Shown: positions 33,850 through 46,239 of the stretch, one piece after another
How positions within the stretch are numbered: position 1 is the first letter of the stretch
Layout: the number at the start of each line of letters is the position of its first letter
Assembly: GCA_022478985.1 (NCBI GenBank)
Contig: JAKSZP010013623.1
Span: 1-64,000 of the forward strand
Reading direction: 5' to 3'
Origin: Massospora cicadina
Lineage: Eukaryota > Entomophthoromycota > Entomophthoromycetes > Entomophthorales > Entomophthoraceae
DNA length: 64,000 nt
Made by a program: the position numbers and the translations under genes
The notes under the pieces: generated by a model
What the model was told of the DNA's origin: nothing
Seen by the model: only the letters and a program-made list of their open reading frames with translations
The model's database searches: none

Positions 33850-35240
33850 TCTTAATCAAGCAGCCAAAGCCACCGCTCTTGATGCCCCTAGAACGTGGTA
33901 ACCTGTACTAGCCAAATTGCCATCCTCATGATCATCTTCAGCCTCATTGTGGATATTGACCCAGTTTACAGTTTTGAGGATATTCTCTTTGTGAGGTACT
34001 TTCCTTCTTTTCTGCTGCGATTAATGGACATGATCAGTAAAAGTGCCCAGGTTGACAGCACGTATTTCAGGTTAACATTTGACAAGGCAAGCACTCAGTA
34101 GTTTGAAACTCTTTTCCTATGGTTTGCAACCTTATCATTAGCAATGTAGACAGCCTTGCTAACTCGTTGAGGGGGCATGTCTTGGACTTTTATTTAGATT
34201 TTATATGTCCCTTATACACTGAGTAAAGCTTCCTTAAGCGCCTTTAGGTTCGTTGCACTCTTTCCTGATATAGTCATATGCATCTTTAAGTTAGTATTTA
34301 TCTCCAATGAACTCAGCAGAATGGTTTTCGTGATAGGTTAATTCTTGGTTATTGTAGTCCAGGTTGATAATCCCTGAGATAGCAGTGCTAGGCGTAGTTC
34401 ATGACTAACTCATGTTTGCCAAATTTCATAAGTAGGAACTCTTGCTTCATATTTGGACCTCTTGTTCACTACCAAACTTAGAAAGTAGGATACTCTTCAC
34501 TTTGGTCAAAGATTGTCCAGGTCTTAGGCTTATTCTAAGGATCTCCTGTAAATTGAAGCACATACACCTTTCATGTGACAAGCCTTTTGGTAATTGCTAG
34601 CGCCATCATGCTGTTCTCATACATCTGGAAGAAACCAGAAATTTTCCTTCTCCAGGTACATACTTTATTTAAAGTATTGTTTAAAATTGGGATCTTCTTC
34701 AACAGAGTCGACATGCATCATAGTCAGTTGTGTGTCAGTTATGACTGGTTTTGGGACATTCTGTTGAGCGGCCCAAACAGGTGCCTCCAATTGGGTTATT
34801 AGTCATGTAGAGGTAGGGCCAGGTATAGTACACAGTTATGCTTTCAAATCGTCTTTATTCTTGTCAATCACAAAAAGGATATTAACATGCTGTTACAAGC
34901 ACTCTCCATATTCTTTCAATGTGCAGATGGTTTCTCCGCTATTATTTGAGAATATAAGATTTGATCTTCCAAATTCTTAAGGTTAGATTTCAGCTTTATT
35001 ATAGGTAAAAGTCCTCTCACAATAGGAATAGAGGCAATTTATGCTCTTCCTGCGGTCTTCTTAACGCACTAATGCTCATTACATAGAACATTCATTTATA
35101 ATTCAAGGGTATGAAGTGTTAAACGTATTTTATCCTTCTCCCTCACTAGGAGCTCAGAACAATCCTGTCCATGATATATTTACATATCCTCTTCATCATC
35201 AAAATGCTCATGATAACTCTTATGATCCCTCTAAGGACTG
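33850..35240 (-). pseudogene. Gy4 gag with degraded zinc knuckle
   Basis: Broken minus-strand frames run from the primer-binding site to the protease. Near 34050-34010 a stretch reads CCQPGHFY-stop-SCP, a CCHC knuckle missing one cysteine. A line resembling RKECNEPKGA lies near 34230. Identity rests on position and the knuckle. Confidence 0.6.
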
Positions 35241-35251
35241 ATGATGCTGCC

Positions 35252-35267
35252 CCTGTAGTGAGCACCA
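35252..35267 (-). promoter_or_regulatory. Gy4 primer-binding site
   Basis: CCTGTAGTGAGCACCA on the plus strand, the exact reverse complement of the Gy3 site TGGTGCTCACTACAGG. It lies one base from the 5' LTR end and fixes the element orientation as minus. Confidence 0.85.
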
Positions 35268-35268
35268 C

Positions 35269-35847
35269 AATCATCTATCTGACTTTAGCTCACTTATCAT
35301 TTGAGGCCAACTCGATGCTCAGGGGGCCTATTATACACAGATTAGGCACCAGACAACCATCACTTATATCACAATCCTCCTCATAGAGCAAGTTCTTCTC
35401 TGATGCTATCCATTGTAGCATTGATCTCTTTGATAAACTGTTCATGGCCTTGGCGAAACTCATGTTGACACTATATGACATGTTCATTATATGCTGACCA
35501 TTGGGACTCAATGAAAGCCAAACTAAACATTTCCTTGTCAGTTTGTCTCTGAGGTATCTACGAGATAGAGTGTCCTGTTTAAACAGAGAAACGCTCAAAC
35601 TGGTTACTGTACTATGCTTGACAGATAATCCAGACTGGATACTGGCGATTTATTTCACTTGAACCACCATAAGTGAAATAAAAAGGATAAAACTAATATT
35701 CTGTGTAAAAGCTTATTATTAAAGTAAAACCTGAAGTATTTAATATCTTTGGTGATTTATCAAGAATTAACATAAATTAATACCATAAAGTAAACTAGGA
35801 ATTTGGGTAGCAGTATTGGGGATTTTCAGTATCCCCTATTAAAACAG
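35269..35847 (-). repeat. Gy4 5' LTR, inner part
   Basis: It aligns with 26942-27515. The open frame 35598-35290 is a reading of the LTR, not a gene. Its last five bases, AACAG (35843-35847), are the left target copy of Gy5. Confidence 0.85.
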
Positions 35848-35961
35848 CGTCTTTTGAGTTTTTAATATAATTTGAAGCTGAGTCCTTTAAAGGTACATAA
35901 GTATACCTCACTATAGCTCCAGTGGTCTCCAGTAGACTTCAGGTCACTAGGGCAAATCTCA

Positions 35962-37113
35962 GTATTTATTCAGGGAAGGTTGACCAGGGGACATACTTTT
36001 CCAATGTAATAATGATACTAATGATATAAAATACTTTAAAAGGATACCCCAGAGGGTTCATAACCCCTCCTGTTATTAGCTAGGACCGCCAGGTTTAGGA
36101 CGATGGGGGAGATTCATGCTGACTTATTCTTGGATTCATAATTAGTGAAGGAGTTGGTCAATGTTAAGGAACCATATGGGGAAATATGAGTTGATTAGCC
36201 TTCTTTTGTGTGGGGTCATGTTGCCAAACAACCATGCTTGAATATGTTTTAATAAATGGTAGTGAAAATGATTGATGACTTCTTGAAGGGTGGGCGTTAT
36301 TTCTGTAATATTTCAATACTTCTAATATGTACTGTCCATAGTACTATTGCTGCTATCAACGCCCATAGAGATGGATTAATAGGTGACTCCATATTGAGAG
36401 CAAACATGTTTCTAGCTAAACTGAATGAATGTCCATTGCCATGGCAGAATAGGCGCATGACCTTTCAATATATCTTCTGATGGCGGACATTGTTCTAGCG
36501 GTGAACTAAGGTTTCATATTGTCCATACATTGTGCATGAGATTTAAAGGTGTTTGTTCACTCTGCCATGCAATACACTCTCTGAATGCATCTATTCATGT
36601 GTCCTGTATCCTGGGTTGTAGTAGTAGATGGTGTGTATCTACAAATAATTCTTTGTGTCTTCAGGCTGTATGGTATATCCATTGTATCCAGGTAATTAAT
36701 ACTGTCAATGGTACTCAAGTTACGGCTTATCATGTTGTTTATAACTACTTGGCCCTTTACTTCTTGTCTGTAAGCTAGCCTTGAGCGGCCTCGTTGGCTA
36801 GTCTATCCACTTATGAGAATCTTCCATTCCTCTCTTCTCATTGAAAGAATATACGCTTGAAGTGTACAGGGGTGCCATGTGTTCCTGAAGCTTCTGGGTG
36901 AGATGGCATGATACCTAACTAACGAGTTTGGATGATTTGGGTTTCCTATTTGGAGCGCCTGTGCAAAGTTTATTCTTACTGCTTGAGTCCAATGTATGTC
37001 TGGAAGGTCTGGCTAGTCACATGGGTATCCAGAGTCCTATTATATGGGCTTCTTGTTCTACATAATTATTTAGCCTCATACCTCCATTCTGCCTAGGTCA
37101 AATACTAGGGTTC
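35962..37113 (-). mobile_element. L2: 5'-truncated, diverged LINE of the L1 family
   Basis: Its 3' end, GGTTGACCAGGGGACA near 35979, matches the L1b 3' end (GCCGACCAGGGGACAG). Similarity continues at matching distances: a frame reading HHLLLQPRI near 36640 equals HHPLLQPRI of L1b, and GAGCGCCTGTGCAAAGTT at 36955 equals L1b at 20954. It stops abruptly near 37113, so the copy is 5'-truncated. The Gy5 LTR continues on both sides, with ATCTCA on each (35956-35961 and 37114-37119) as a short target duplication. Confidence 0.85.
36240..37113 (-). pseudogene. L2 ORF2 C-terminal remnant
   Basis: Minus-strand readings follow the L1b ORF2 end (thumb region and the stretch before the zinc cluster), but the cysteine/histidine cluster itself is not preserved and stops occur throughout. 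It is recognised only by comparison with L1a and L1b. Confidence 0.65.
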
Positions 37114-37849
37114 ATCTCATGATGGTAAAAAGGTATTTGTCAAGCCAAATCTCTGCTAGCATGCAGGTAATAATTTAACAACGCTAGGCAATTTCTAGTG
37201 AAACTAGGCAAAAATTGTGGTAATTATTGAGTATATCTCTATTGCTTGAAATTAGGGGATATTTATAGCTTTGGTATAAGTTTGGGATCAAGTAGGGTAT
37301 GGCGATTTCTGGAACAATGCAGTGTAATATGGAAAATTCTGGTGGACTTGATCTTTCTTAATTGATACAGCAGTTTTCAGGAGACCTCCAGATGGCAATA
37401 TTTTTATCAGAAACACAGCGGATTCAGAAAGGACTCAGGATTTTTAGTTGCTCATTTTTTATTTCATTGTTCATTGCAATTTTGATAGCTCTTGCAATGG
37501 TGGAAATCCATTTCTCACATTGTAAATTACCTTGCATTTAAGCTTCATCTGAACTAGCATGAATGTAACCATTCCCAACTATGCCCCCTCAAGATCTTGC
37601 TGAGGATAAACAAAACTATGGAGAAATCTATCAGGGAATCAATCTGCAATGAGGCCTTATTTGAATGAGGAAATTGAGTACTCCAGTCCGTGATAGTAAA
37701 TCACTTAATAAGGCTCTTACCATAGCATGTAAAGCTTTGACTCTGTCCCTGGGAAGTGATGATAAACCAGGACCATATCCTTTATTAATACTTGGGCAAA
37801 ACTAGTTTAAATGCTATTTCTTTGATCCTCATCTCATTACTTATAGTCC

Positions 37850-38780
37850 CATAGACTTGGCAACTAAAGCTTTTAATTTAAATATTTATACTCCAGCCTT
37901 TGCATTGCTATCTTGACTGTTCTAGCGTGGAGGTTTCCGATATTTGTGAATACTAAAGAGTAAGATTGGCTCTCAGCAATATATAGCTTGAAAGGGTAAT
38001 ATCTGGATAACTTAATGGTAGCTCACGCTATATGCCAATAGAGCCACTGAAAGGTATAATTCCACTGAGATAGCTCATATTGAGCCATCTTGCAGAGGAT
38101 GGCAATAAGAGTTCCATTCACTCATTCCACTGCTCCATTAGTAGAGGGATGATATGGAGCAGTAAAAGAGGGACAAAGCCTATCATCAAACTAATGTCAA
38201 AGATACTTGAGATACAAAGCTGGTGCTATTATTGGATAACAGTATCTTTTGGCTACCGTTGTGGGTTAAGATCTGTACAAATAAAAAGAAGCGGTTGCTC
38301 TAGAAAATGGTGAGGCAACTGAGATGGCCTCAACCCATTTTGTAAAGCAATTGACTGCTAGTATTATATACTGATGGATATACTTCACTGTAGGTAGTGG
38401 ACCAATAACGTCAATGCTGACAGTAGCAAATGTGTTGATAGGACCCACGACCTGGTATTGATGTATTGGTTTGGGAGTTTCTGGCTAGCACAAGAAAATC
38501 AAGAATCAATGACATCTCAGATTAACATAATCATCCCTTACCAGTAGCATCTCTCTCCCAATCACTGATGGGTTTCCTTATGGTACCATGTTCTACAGTC
38601 AAGTGGCCCTTCAGGGCAGTTTCCATCTAGTTGATGGGAGGGCATTATAATATAAGAGTTTCCAACCTGTTTATTGAATATACTGTTTTTAAACTGAGTC
38701 CACTTGGTCATCTTCTTCAGATGTTGGTAACCCACAGGAGTCTCGTGGCTCAATCCCTAGATTTCCCAATAAGCTTGTAT
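37850..38780 (-). pseudogene. Gy5 integrase
   Basis: The minus-strand frame 38448-38266 reads TVSIDVIGPLPT (first catalytic Asp) and IILAVNCFTKWVEAIS. Upstream on that strand, 38753-38562 covers the linker and zinc-binding side. The region toward 37950 keeps phrases such as LLMEQWNE. Second and third catalytic motifs are not legible. Confidence 0.75.
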
Positions 38781-38819
38781 ATTTGATCATCCTCAGAGGC
38801 ATAGTTAGTCAATATGGGT

Positions 38820-39280
38820 AGTCATGACAACCCATTGGCTCTTTGATGTATCATTCCAGTGTGATGAACAATGGGTAAGTCATAACTTTTAGGTATGAGT
38901 GCCCAGCAAGCCAGCCGTCCATACAGATCCTTCATCCGTTGTAGCCACCTTAGAGAGTCATGGTCAGTACCACTGTAAAATGGTTCCAAAACAATAAAGG
39001 ACAAACATGCTTAGTGAAAAGCAAGACATCTAGGCATTTGTACTTAGTATCACTGTAATTTCTCTCCACCCAAGTTAGTGTTTTACTGAAATTTTCTATA
39101 GGATGGTCAACTTGATCTTCATCAAGTTGTGACATAATTTCCCCAACAGCTACATTGCTATCTTCAGTAAAAAAGATAAATTGTTTATTAAATATAGGAT
39201 ATACCAATACAGGATTGGTTATGAGAGCTTTACTTAGGACATCAAAAGCTTGTCGTTGAGATCTTTTCAATTAAAAAGAA
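38820..39280 (-). pseudogene. Gy5 RNase H
   Basis: Two overlapping minus-strand frames (39270-38950 and 39004-38822) carry the domain: RSQRQAFDVLSKALITNPVL, then TEDSNVAVGEIMSQ, then FSKTLTWVERNYSDT, then DHDSLRWLQRMKDLYGRLACW. A frameshift near 38990 separates them. The motif order is complete; the first catalytic Asp lies in TEDSN. Confidence 0.85.
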
Positions 39281-39369
39281 CTGTTTATGGAACAGATTCA
39301 TTAGTGTTTCAGCAATGTCAGAAAAGTGGGGAATAATTTTTCAACATTAGCTGACCATCCTGAGGAAAG

Positions 39370-40095
39370 CCTGAATATTGCGTAAGATGGATGGTCAGGT
39401 CATCTTTTTAATTGCGACCACTTTGTTTGGTATTGTCAAGGTCCCTTCCTAGGTAACTTTATACCTTAAAAATCCATTTCAGTTGAAAAAAATGCCATTT
39501 GGCAGGCTTTAGCTTCAGAAAAGCAGTTTGGAGACGTTCAAACACTTCTTACAAGAAAACAAGGTGTTGGTCAAAGGTGCAAGAGAACATGATCACATCA
39601 TTGAGATAAACTAACTCACATGACATCTTCAAGTCACCTAACAGGGCATCCATCTCCCATTGGAAAGTGGCTGTGGCGTTGTATAGTCTTTGTGCATTTG
39701 CGTAGGTTTTATTAAAACTCTCACTTGCTATAAGGGCACATTTCTCCCAATCCTCTGGCGCAAGCTCAATCTGCCAGTAGCCACTAGTGAGTTCCATTGC
39801 AGAGAAAAATTGTGTACAAGCCAAGAGTTATATGGAATCATCAAATTGTGGTAGTGGATAACTGTTTTTAATTAAGGGCATTGACCGGCGGTAACCCATC
39901 ACTACCCAAAATCACCCATCTTTCTTTCATATAAGCAACAAAGGCAAGGCCCATTAACTTTGTAAGGCTTGAGTAATCCAGCGTCCAGGAGTTTCTTTGG
40001 CTCCTTAGTCTCCTGAGCTTTTTCAAGCTTAGATTCTCAGTAGGGTCAGGAACATTTAGAAGAAGAGTCGCCCATAAGAACTCTATGATGTACAC
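39370..40095 (-). pseudogene. Gy5 reverse transcriptase, catalytic motif YLND
   Basis: The frame 40095-39868 includes SSLTKLMGLAFVAYMKERW, aligning to the usual PSxSPWASPVVLVKKKDGS region. The frame 39824-39549 carries ELTSGYWQIELAPEDWEKCALI (motif A; its first Asp reads Glu here) and the catalytic box YLND at 39597-39608. CTC AAT GAT arises from CTC GAT GAT by one CpG to CpA change. Confidence 0.83.
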
Positions 40096-40639
40096 CTTTC
40101 ATCATTATAAAGTCCTATGAACCTTTTAAGAATATTTCAGCGTACTCTTCAAACAAATATCCACTTGCTGCTACTTCTAATAGGTGAGGGTGTTGCATAT
40201 CTTTATTTTTGAAATGGGCAATGGTAGTGTCCTTGTCAATCCCATATATCATGTAGATTTCTTCACCATGAATGGATTCAACTTGATCAGCGGGTAGAAT
40301 ATGAACTTATTAAAAAGGTTGGTTTTTGAAATCTGTATAGGAAAATTAGTGACATTAGCCATCAATATGGTTAGGGATCTAGTATCAGGCTCTAGAATCC
40401 CAGGGCAGGTAAGAGGCTCACAAATGGCCAGATTAGTTTATTCACTAATTTCTAACACATGGTCCAGTAGAATGATAACTTGAATCCCCGTGTTTGATAG
40501 TATTGAGATATTGGGGGTACACCTATTCAGTTGTTGAAGTATAAAGGCATCCCTTATTGAGCCTCAGCATTGGAAGGAGGTAGTTTGGTTTTTGACCCAA
40601 CTACTCAGTACTCTAGACACATAACGAAGGTCAAATATT

Positions 40640-40880
40640 TCAAAAACAAATCCAAAACTATTTTTTTCTTTTCTCTTTGGGAGCGTCTTTGACAGCTAGG
40701 GGAATGCAATATTCTAGGATAGAAAAGTACAAATCCTTATGACTGATTTTAGTGTCAAATTCAATATTATATTGTGTGCCTATGAGGAGATCATAACCAT
40801 CAGTATCTAACAGTTGCCAGTGCTGACACAGCCAGTGATACAAAATGAAGTGGCGGGGAGAAGTAAGCACTCAGAGATCA
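40640..40880 (-). pseudogene. Gy5 protease, C-terminal part
   Basis: The minus-strand frame 40870-40658 contains LLDTDGYDLLIGTQYNIEFD, the conserved closing motif of gypsy proteases. The DTG/DSG active site upstream could not be found. Confidence 0.65.
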
Positions 40881-40899
40881 GGTCTGATGAGGCCTTCAG

Positions 40900-43310
40900 T
40901 CCCATAATCTAAGGTGTGATTTTGAACTAGGGTAACCTTTATCCGGTCCACAAATCAAAAAGAAATTATAATAATCGGTGATCTGGTACCAATTATGGTC
41001 ATACTTTTCACCTTATGGACAACTACTTCAACATTGGTAACCTCAGTACCAAAATGAGGATGGAGTAAATGGGATTTCTTGGTTGAAGTGATTTGGAAAG
41101 AGAAGAGTAAAAAAGAATATAGAATTTTATCTTTATTTTACAAGTCTGGGATGTCCATTTCATAAGGTTTGGAGAGATGTGACTTTCAATTTGGAGAGCA
41201 ATGGTAGACGTAGGATGAGGCACAGGGTATCAGCAGAGGGCGCCTCGCGCCATAATCTGATTCCACAATTTCCGCCTCGTCAGCTTTTTCATCCAATAGG
41301 AAACCTACTGATGTCATAAGATCCCACAATAAAAGCAAGGGTCACATTGAGGTTTAAATCTTTGTAATTATCCCACTGCTTAAATATGAGGCTTGTGCAC
41401 CTTGTTTGGTGTTTGACACACCTCCATCTCAGTTAGCTCCATGATAGATTCCTAAATGTCAAGAATTGACTTGAACAGCTCTTTTGAAATTTGGAAGTGT
41501 AGTATGAGAGCTATACTGCGTTGAAATGCGGAGTGGATGGCGAGATGGCATCATACTAATTAACTCAGTTGTAGATGTGAGGGTCTGAGCTTCATGAAAA
41601 AACTCTCCGCAAACTCAATATTTTTCTCTACATCTTGGGCAGATCCGCATAGATGCCAGTTTATGATTAGACATGGATACTACTTTAAAATTCTTTGATA
41701 AGGACTCCCTAACTCCACACAAGTACTACAATTTTTGAACTATGACATCATGATCTCTTGAGACTTACTATCAATACAGGTTTGCATGTGCTGGCACTTT
41801 TGATAATCTGTAGCATTTTTTATTGCACATTCATACATATATAGATAAGACTGGATGATTTTGGTCTCAGTCACATACTTCTCTTTAAAGTTGAGTATAA
41901 AATATCCAACAAGTTTAGAGGGACATAATATAGCTGGAGAAGGAGGCCAGTATACTCAGTTGGCTCCATGGTTGCTAAGTCAGTTTGGAGGATAGCCTTT
42001 AAACTTGACGGCGGAAGTCTTCCATATTGTCCTGGAGGGTGGCATAATAAGTGTTGACATGATTAGTGAGCTTTGGTAAAAAAAGTTAGCAGAGGTTTTC
42101 AGTCTTAGTGGACTAGCTTGCTACATTGAATGACATGGTGCCTTGTTTAAACTCAACTTTTCATAGCTTAGCTTTCATCTGAACAAGTTGGCTGTTCATT
42201 TGGGTCTGATTTGATTGCTGTGAAGCGATCAACTGGGAACATGTTTGGTTTTGTGAAACATGTTATACAATGCAATCAGAATTAGATCCTCATTGCAAAA
42301 ATCTCTCAATAATTATTCATACTTTTAAGACACCTTTAGCAGTTGTAGTTCAAGGGCTTTAATTCAAGCTTCGTGGTTTTCACCCAGAGATAGTCCATTA
42401 GGTGAAAAGGTCCCAGGGGGCCGCGAGGACCTTCAAGCCCTAAGGCCCTTTCCCCCTTCATGGCCAGTAAGGCCAGTTGCACCGGAAGACCCTTATTGGA
42501 TGATAACTTTTTTAACTGGTGGCATGGCAACCCTCTTACTTAATTTCTGAATCTGGGTAGCTAAGGATGGATTTTGAGATCAGTAGTTTAATGAATCTCA
42601 GAAGTTTATTCTTAAAGGTCACTTAAAGTGCATTCCACTTAGTGGTCCAAGTTGGCGATGGCATGGACCATCAACTGAGTGGTTTCGCCATGTAGGTAAT
42701 AATTAACTCTGTTGTCACTTTGGGCCAATTAGTTTTGACCCTCATTGATCTCCCAGCAGTTATCCAGAATATCTTCACTATTATCCTGACTAAAAATTGG
42801 GTGAGGCTTCATAAATTCAAAAGGTTGAGGATGAATTAAATGTGAGAGTCCAAGTTGCCATTAGACCTTTATGTGATGTAGACTTATTATTTGCATCTAA
42901 TGGTGCACGGCGGGGTGAACAATCAGATGGAGATAGTTTCAGTATGAGACACACCTACTTCAGTACTGGGAAGGTTAGATGAGAAATAAAGATGTTGCAA
43001 ACTGAGAGCAATTCGAGCAGGGCAACTATGACTGGATCTTTCTCCTGGGGTGGTGGTTCCAGACAGTAAAGATGTGACAGTATTAGCTACTTCAGCAGCC
43101 TGGATTCAATAAAAGTGATGATTAAGGGGCTGAAATAATTAGGCTCATTGTTGCACTGAACTCAAGTTCTTTAGTGCTCAGAAGGGGCGTATCTTAATTA
43201 TTGGAAGTGACCCATCTGGTCAAGTTCATATTCTCCTCCATATGGATAGGGCTATTGTCACTGGTGTCATTCATGAAGTTACATCTTCATTAGGTAGTCT
43301 TGGAAGGGAC
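40900..43310 (-). pseudogene. Gy5 gag region
   Basis: This fills the space between protease and 5' LTR on the minus strand. It has many short broken frames and no zinc knuckle that I can read. A degenerate primer-binding site (GCAGAAAGCACCA in plus reading, 43312-43324) abuts the LTR at 43330. Confidence 0.5.
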
Positions 43311-43329
43311 ATGGCAGAAAGCACCATAC

Positions 43330-43369
43330 TGACTTTTCATTATAATTTGAAGACCAAGTCCGTTAAGGC
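43330..43369 (-). repeat. Gy5 5' LTR, inner fragment
   Basis: TGACTTTTCATTATAATTTGAAG.. equals the start of the other Gy5 LTR at 35848-35880. It is cut by Gy6 at 43370 and continues at 56286. Confidence 0.8.
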
Positions 43370-44107
43370 TGTTAAACTATTACAAGTCTGATATTGTACT
43401 AGAAATGATTTGGGCTTTGATATGGATAGCAGGGCCAAAAAAAGTCTGGTTAATTCTTGGTGAAACCCCCAAATCAGGGTAATACTATTGCCCCCAATGC
43501 TTGGTTAAATCACCCTATGGCTAGTAGCAGGTTACGCCAAACCTGTGGCAAAATCGGAGGAGTTGTTCCAAGGGTCCTCTCCATCCCCTCTCTAACTTAG
43601 TACAAACACCTACTCCACAATCACCCCCTTTTATAGCCTTAGAGGGGGTTTCCCAGATGCTAATGTTTTCTCACCCAATGATTGGGTGAAATATATTAAA
43701 TCCTTGCCTCAAAGATTTGCCCTACCTGCTATCAACCCTTTATTGGTCATTCCATCAAAGTGAGGCAAGTCTCATGAGCCCCAATAGGCTGAAACCTAAT
43801 ATTCCCTAATATGGCTATTCCTAGCCAATTATAATTTTGTGCCTCGACTCACTTCAAGCCTCAATAGGTTAAATGCAAAGCATCAATATTTTAAGAGGTT
43901 TTGCATATTGAACCCTCAAATATTACTAATAAAAACCTTATAAAAATCACTCTTTATTTTAATTAAAATATTAGTATATTAATTACCAATGGTCTATAAT
44001 CCCCTAATATATTTATCCCTCAGTAGAAAAACATACTTCTGCAAATAATTGTTGTAATTAAGGTGTGAAAACGCACCAGAGAGATAACAAAAGACTGAAT
44101 TCCAATA
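43370..44107 (+). repeat. Gy6 5' LTR
   Basis: It starts TGTTAAACTATTACAAGTC and ends TTCCAATA; it pairs with 55550-56285 throughout (for example ACTATTGCCCCCAAT and ATGGCTAGTAGCAGG). A TATA-like CACCCCCTTTTATAGCCTT is kept in both copies and in the solo LTR at 27725. Confidence 0.9.
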
Positions 44108-44109
44108 AG

Positions 44110-44125
44110 AGGTGCTCACTACAGG
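44110..44125 (+). promoter_or_regulatory. Gy6 primer-binding site
   Basis: AGGTGCTCACTACAGG, one base different from the Gy3/Gy4 site, two bases after the 5' LTR. Confidence 0.78.
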
Positions 44126-44149
44126 GGGTAGTACACCACCTAAAATTTT

Positions 44150-44814
44150 TAGTAAAAATGGAGGGTGTTGGGTAAATGACCTTCCAACCTCCCCATGGCT
44201 TCCAAACCCGGCTAGATGTTTATCCCATTAATTAGCCAGCGCACTGTCTCAACTTAAAATACTTGAACGGCGCATGTGCCAAGCTTCTCATGAGGCTGCT
44301 CCAATTATATCCAAACCCCTTTCAGAGACAAATTTACCCCAGGTGAGGGTAGCATTGCTTCATTACTCTTTGTCTATGAGGCTGTTATGGAAGGGACAAC
44401 TGATTCCAAATTCTCAAGCATATCCTCCACTGTCTCAGCTGCTTCGCTAAAAAGGTGATGGTAGCTTATATGGCCACCTCTTAAAACTTGAGCAGAGGTT
44501 TAAAACGCGCTCATTGAGGAATTTAGTTCCACGCAGAGCTTGCATAGTAAAAAACAGGCATTTATGTGCCTAATTCTACTTGAGGGGGAATCAGTTGCCA
44601 CCTTTGTTGACCATTTTACAGTGTGGCCCAGCCTCTCCTGCTCGCTAATATGCTACCTTTGGATGATGCAATTTTTGCTATTCTGGCTGTATTAGCCTCT
44701 TACCTTTCCTTAGCCTGATATATTGTCTCAGTGAAGCGTTCCCTGCAGATTGTTTATGATATAATAGAGGCATTATTAAGAGGTTACTGACCTCCATGAA
44801 GCAAAATATAATTC
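44150..44814 (+). pseudogene. Gy6 gag, first part
   Basis: Broken frames such as CLILLEGESVATFVDHFTVWPSLS (44568-44640 region, several stops nearby) have the helical, non-enzymatic character of gag and lie right after the primer-binding site. The region is cut by Gy7 at 44815; the rest would be at 51295 onward. Confidence 0.55.
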
Positions 44815-46087
44815 TGGGAGCGTCCCCTCTGCTTGGACTTAGTAACATTCCTGTTCCCTACAAAAAAGGATCTGAGAAGGGCAGCTGTCCCTCTTGTCTC
44901 ACAGGGTGACCTCACCCATGTAGTAGTCAATCGATGGGTAACAGCCCTCCTTTTGAAGATCCCATTACCCATCCCCACATTAGATTCCGCAAAAATTAGT
45001 ATGGCAAATTTAGGGAATTTGTGCCAATATATCTGAAAATTGGCATCCCTATGGGGCAAAGGGCCCACATGAAGTCAATAAAAACAAGCCTTTGACATCA
45101 AGGCCTGAGAACACCAAGCCCTTGACAACAAAGCCAACGGGTGCATACTTTTGGATAATGAAGTATCAAATGTTGAATCATCAGAAAAAATTGATGGCAC
45201 AAGCCATTGAGAAATGCAGCCCACATTTTGAAACCCATCCTGTACACATCAAAATCCTCGTCTGATATTTTCCGCTTGGATAGATGCCAGAGTGACTTGG
45301 CATGGGTGGGTTGGGTACCCCAAACCCATTCCTGGCCTCTTGGACTGCCCCTACCTTGGGGGGCCTTGGACAGTTCCCGCTGCCCATCAGGCAAGACGCC
45401 ATCACTCCAGTCACCAAAACCAGAGAAAGTTGGAAATTTGGGCGTTTGTGGACAAACCAACAGTGACTCGGCCTGCTGCCAATAATTTTGAAGTCAGTTC
45501 TAATTAAATTTGTCCTTCCCTCCTCCCTCACTTAAAGTATTCCAGATTAGGTCAAATCTTAAGGGCCCAATCCGGTGTTTTCCCAAGATATTCCCAAAAT
45601 TAATTGACTATTTAAACAGTCGTAACACACTGAGAAAATAGACGGTTTATAATCTATTTTTAAGTTCAATTAAAAATCTTCCTGTGATTAAATTTATTAA
45701 TTTAAGTATATATATGACTTGCTGAACCCCCATGATAATTGCAATGAGGCCACATGGCCCGCGTAATAACTGGGTTACACTGGTCCTATTAATAGCTTTG
45801 ACCCCCACCATAGTCGCTTGGGCCTATCATGTTAAAAACTTCCCAAATATTTACAGGTCTCACAACTCTTTAGACCCAGACACACTGGCTCTTGTGCTAT
45901 AACGGCTTGGTTCTTCACCAGATTTTTTTCTTATTGGAAGCTCCTTGGCACCCTGCTGTTACCTATCTCCCAGTTTACTCTATTGTCATTTAAGCGGCAA
46001 TGCTCCTGGCATTCTGGCTCACCTTTTGAGTGCTTTTGTATCCCAACTGGCAGGCCAGTCTAAACTCTATCTGCCATCTCCCTGAAA
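44815..46087 (+). repeat. Gy7 5' LTR (1.27 kb, with open readings)
   Basis: It pairs with 49990-51294. Unusually for an LTR it carries peptide-like stretches also seen in the other copies: FLFPTKKDLRRAAVPLVSQG (44839-44898) and LVLLIALTPTIVAWAYHVK (about 45780-45840). It contains the empty site for mini-insertion m2 at about 45543-45560 (CAGATTAGGTCAAATCTTAA). Confidence 0.85.
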
Positions 46088-46239
46088 TAATTGACTGTCC
46101 ATTGTTTCTGGCCATTTCCGCCCTCCTCACTGAGATGGGTGATGCATTGGTCACCATCCTCCTTATGAATTTTCAGTCAGTAGCCAGCATTTGGTTTATT
46201 GCCTGATCAATCACCAATTACATAAGCAGTTCATGGAAG

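Larger units (their letters stand above)
35848..37577 (-). repeat. Gy5 3' LTR, interrupted by L2
   Basis: LTR sequence lies at 35848-35961 and 37114-37577 and pairs with the 5' LTR pieces at 43330-43369 and 56286-56817 (shared: TATAATTTGAAG, GTAGACTTCAGGTCA, GCTGCTAGCATGCA). A purine tract (plus strand GCCCCCTCA, 37583-37591) follows on the internal side. Confidence 0.85.

Noticed and set aside
42336..42530. Minus-strand Gly/Pro-containing frame that looks like a collagen-type repeat (GLEGPRGPLGPF).
   Set aside because: Too short, inside the Gy5 gag region, and without a periodic repeat.
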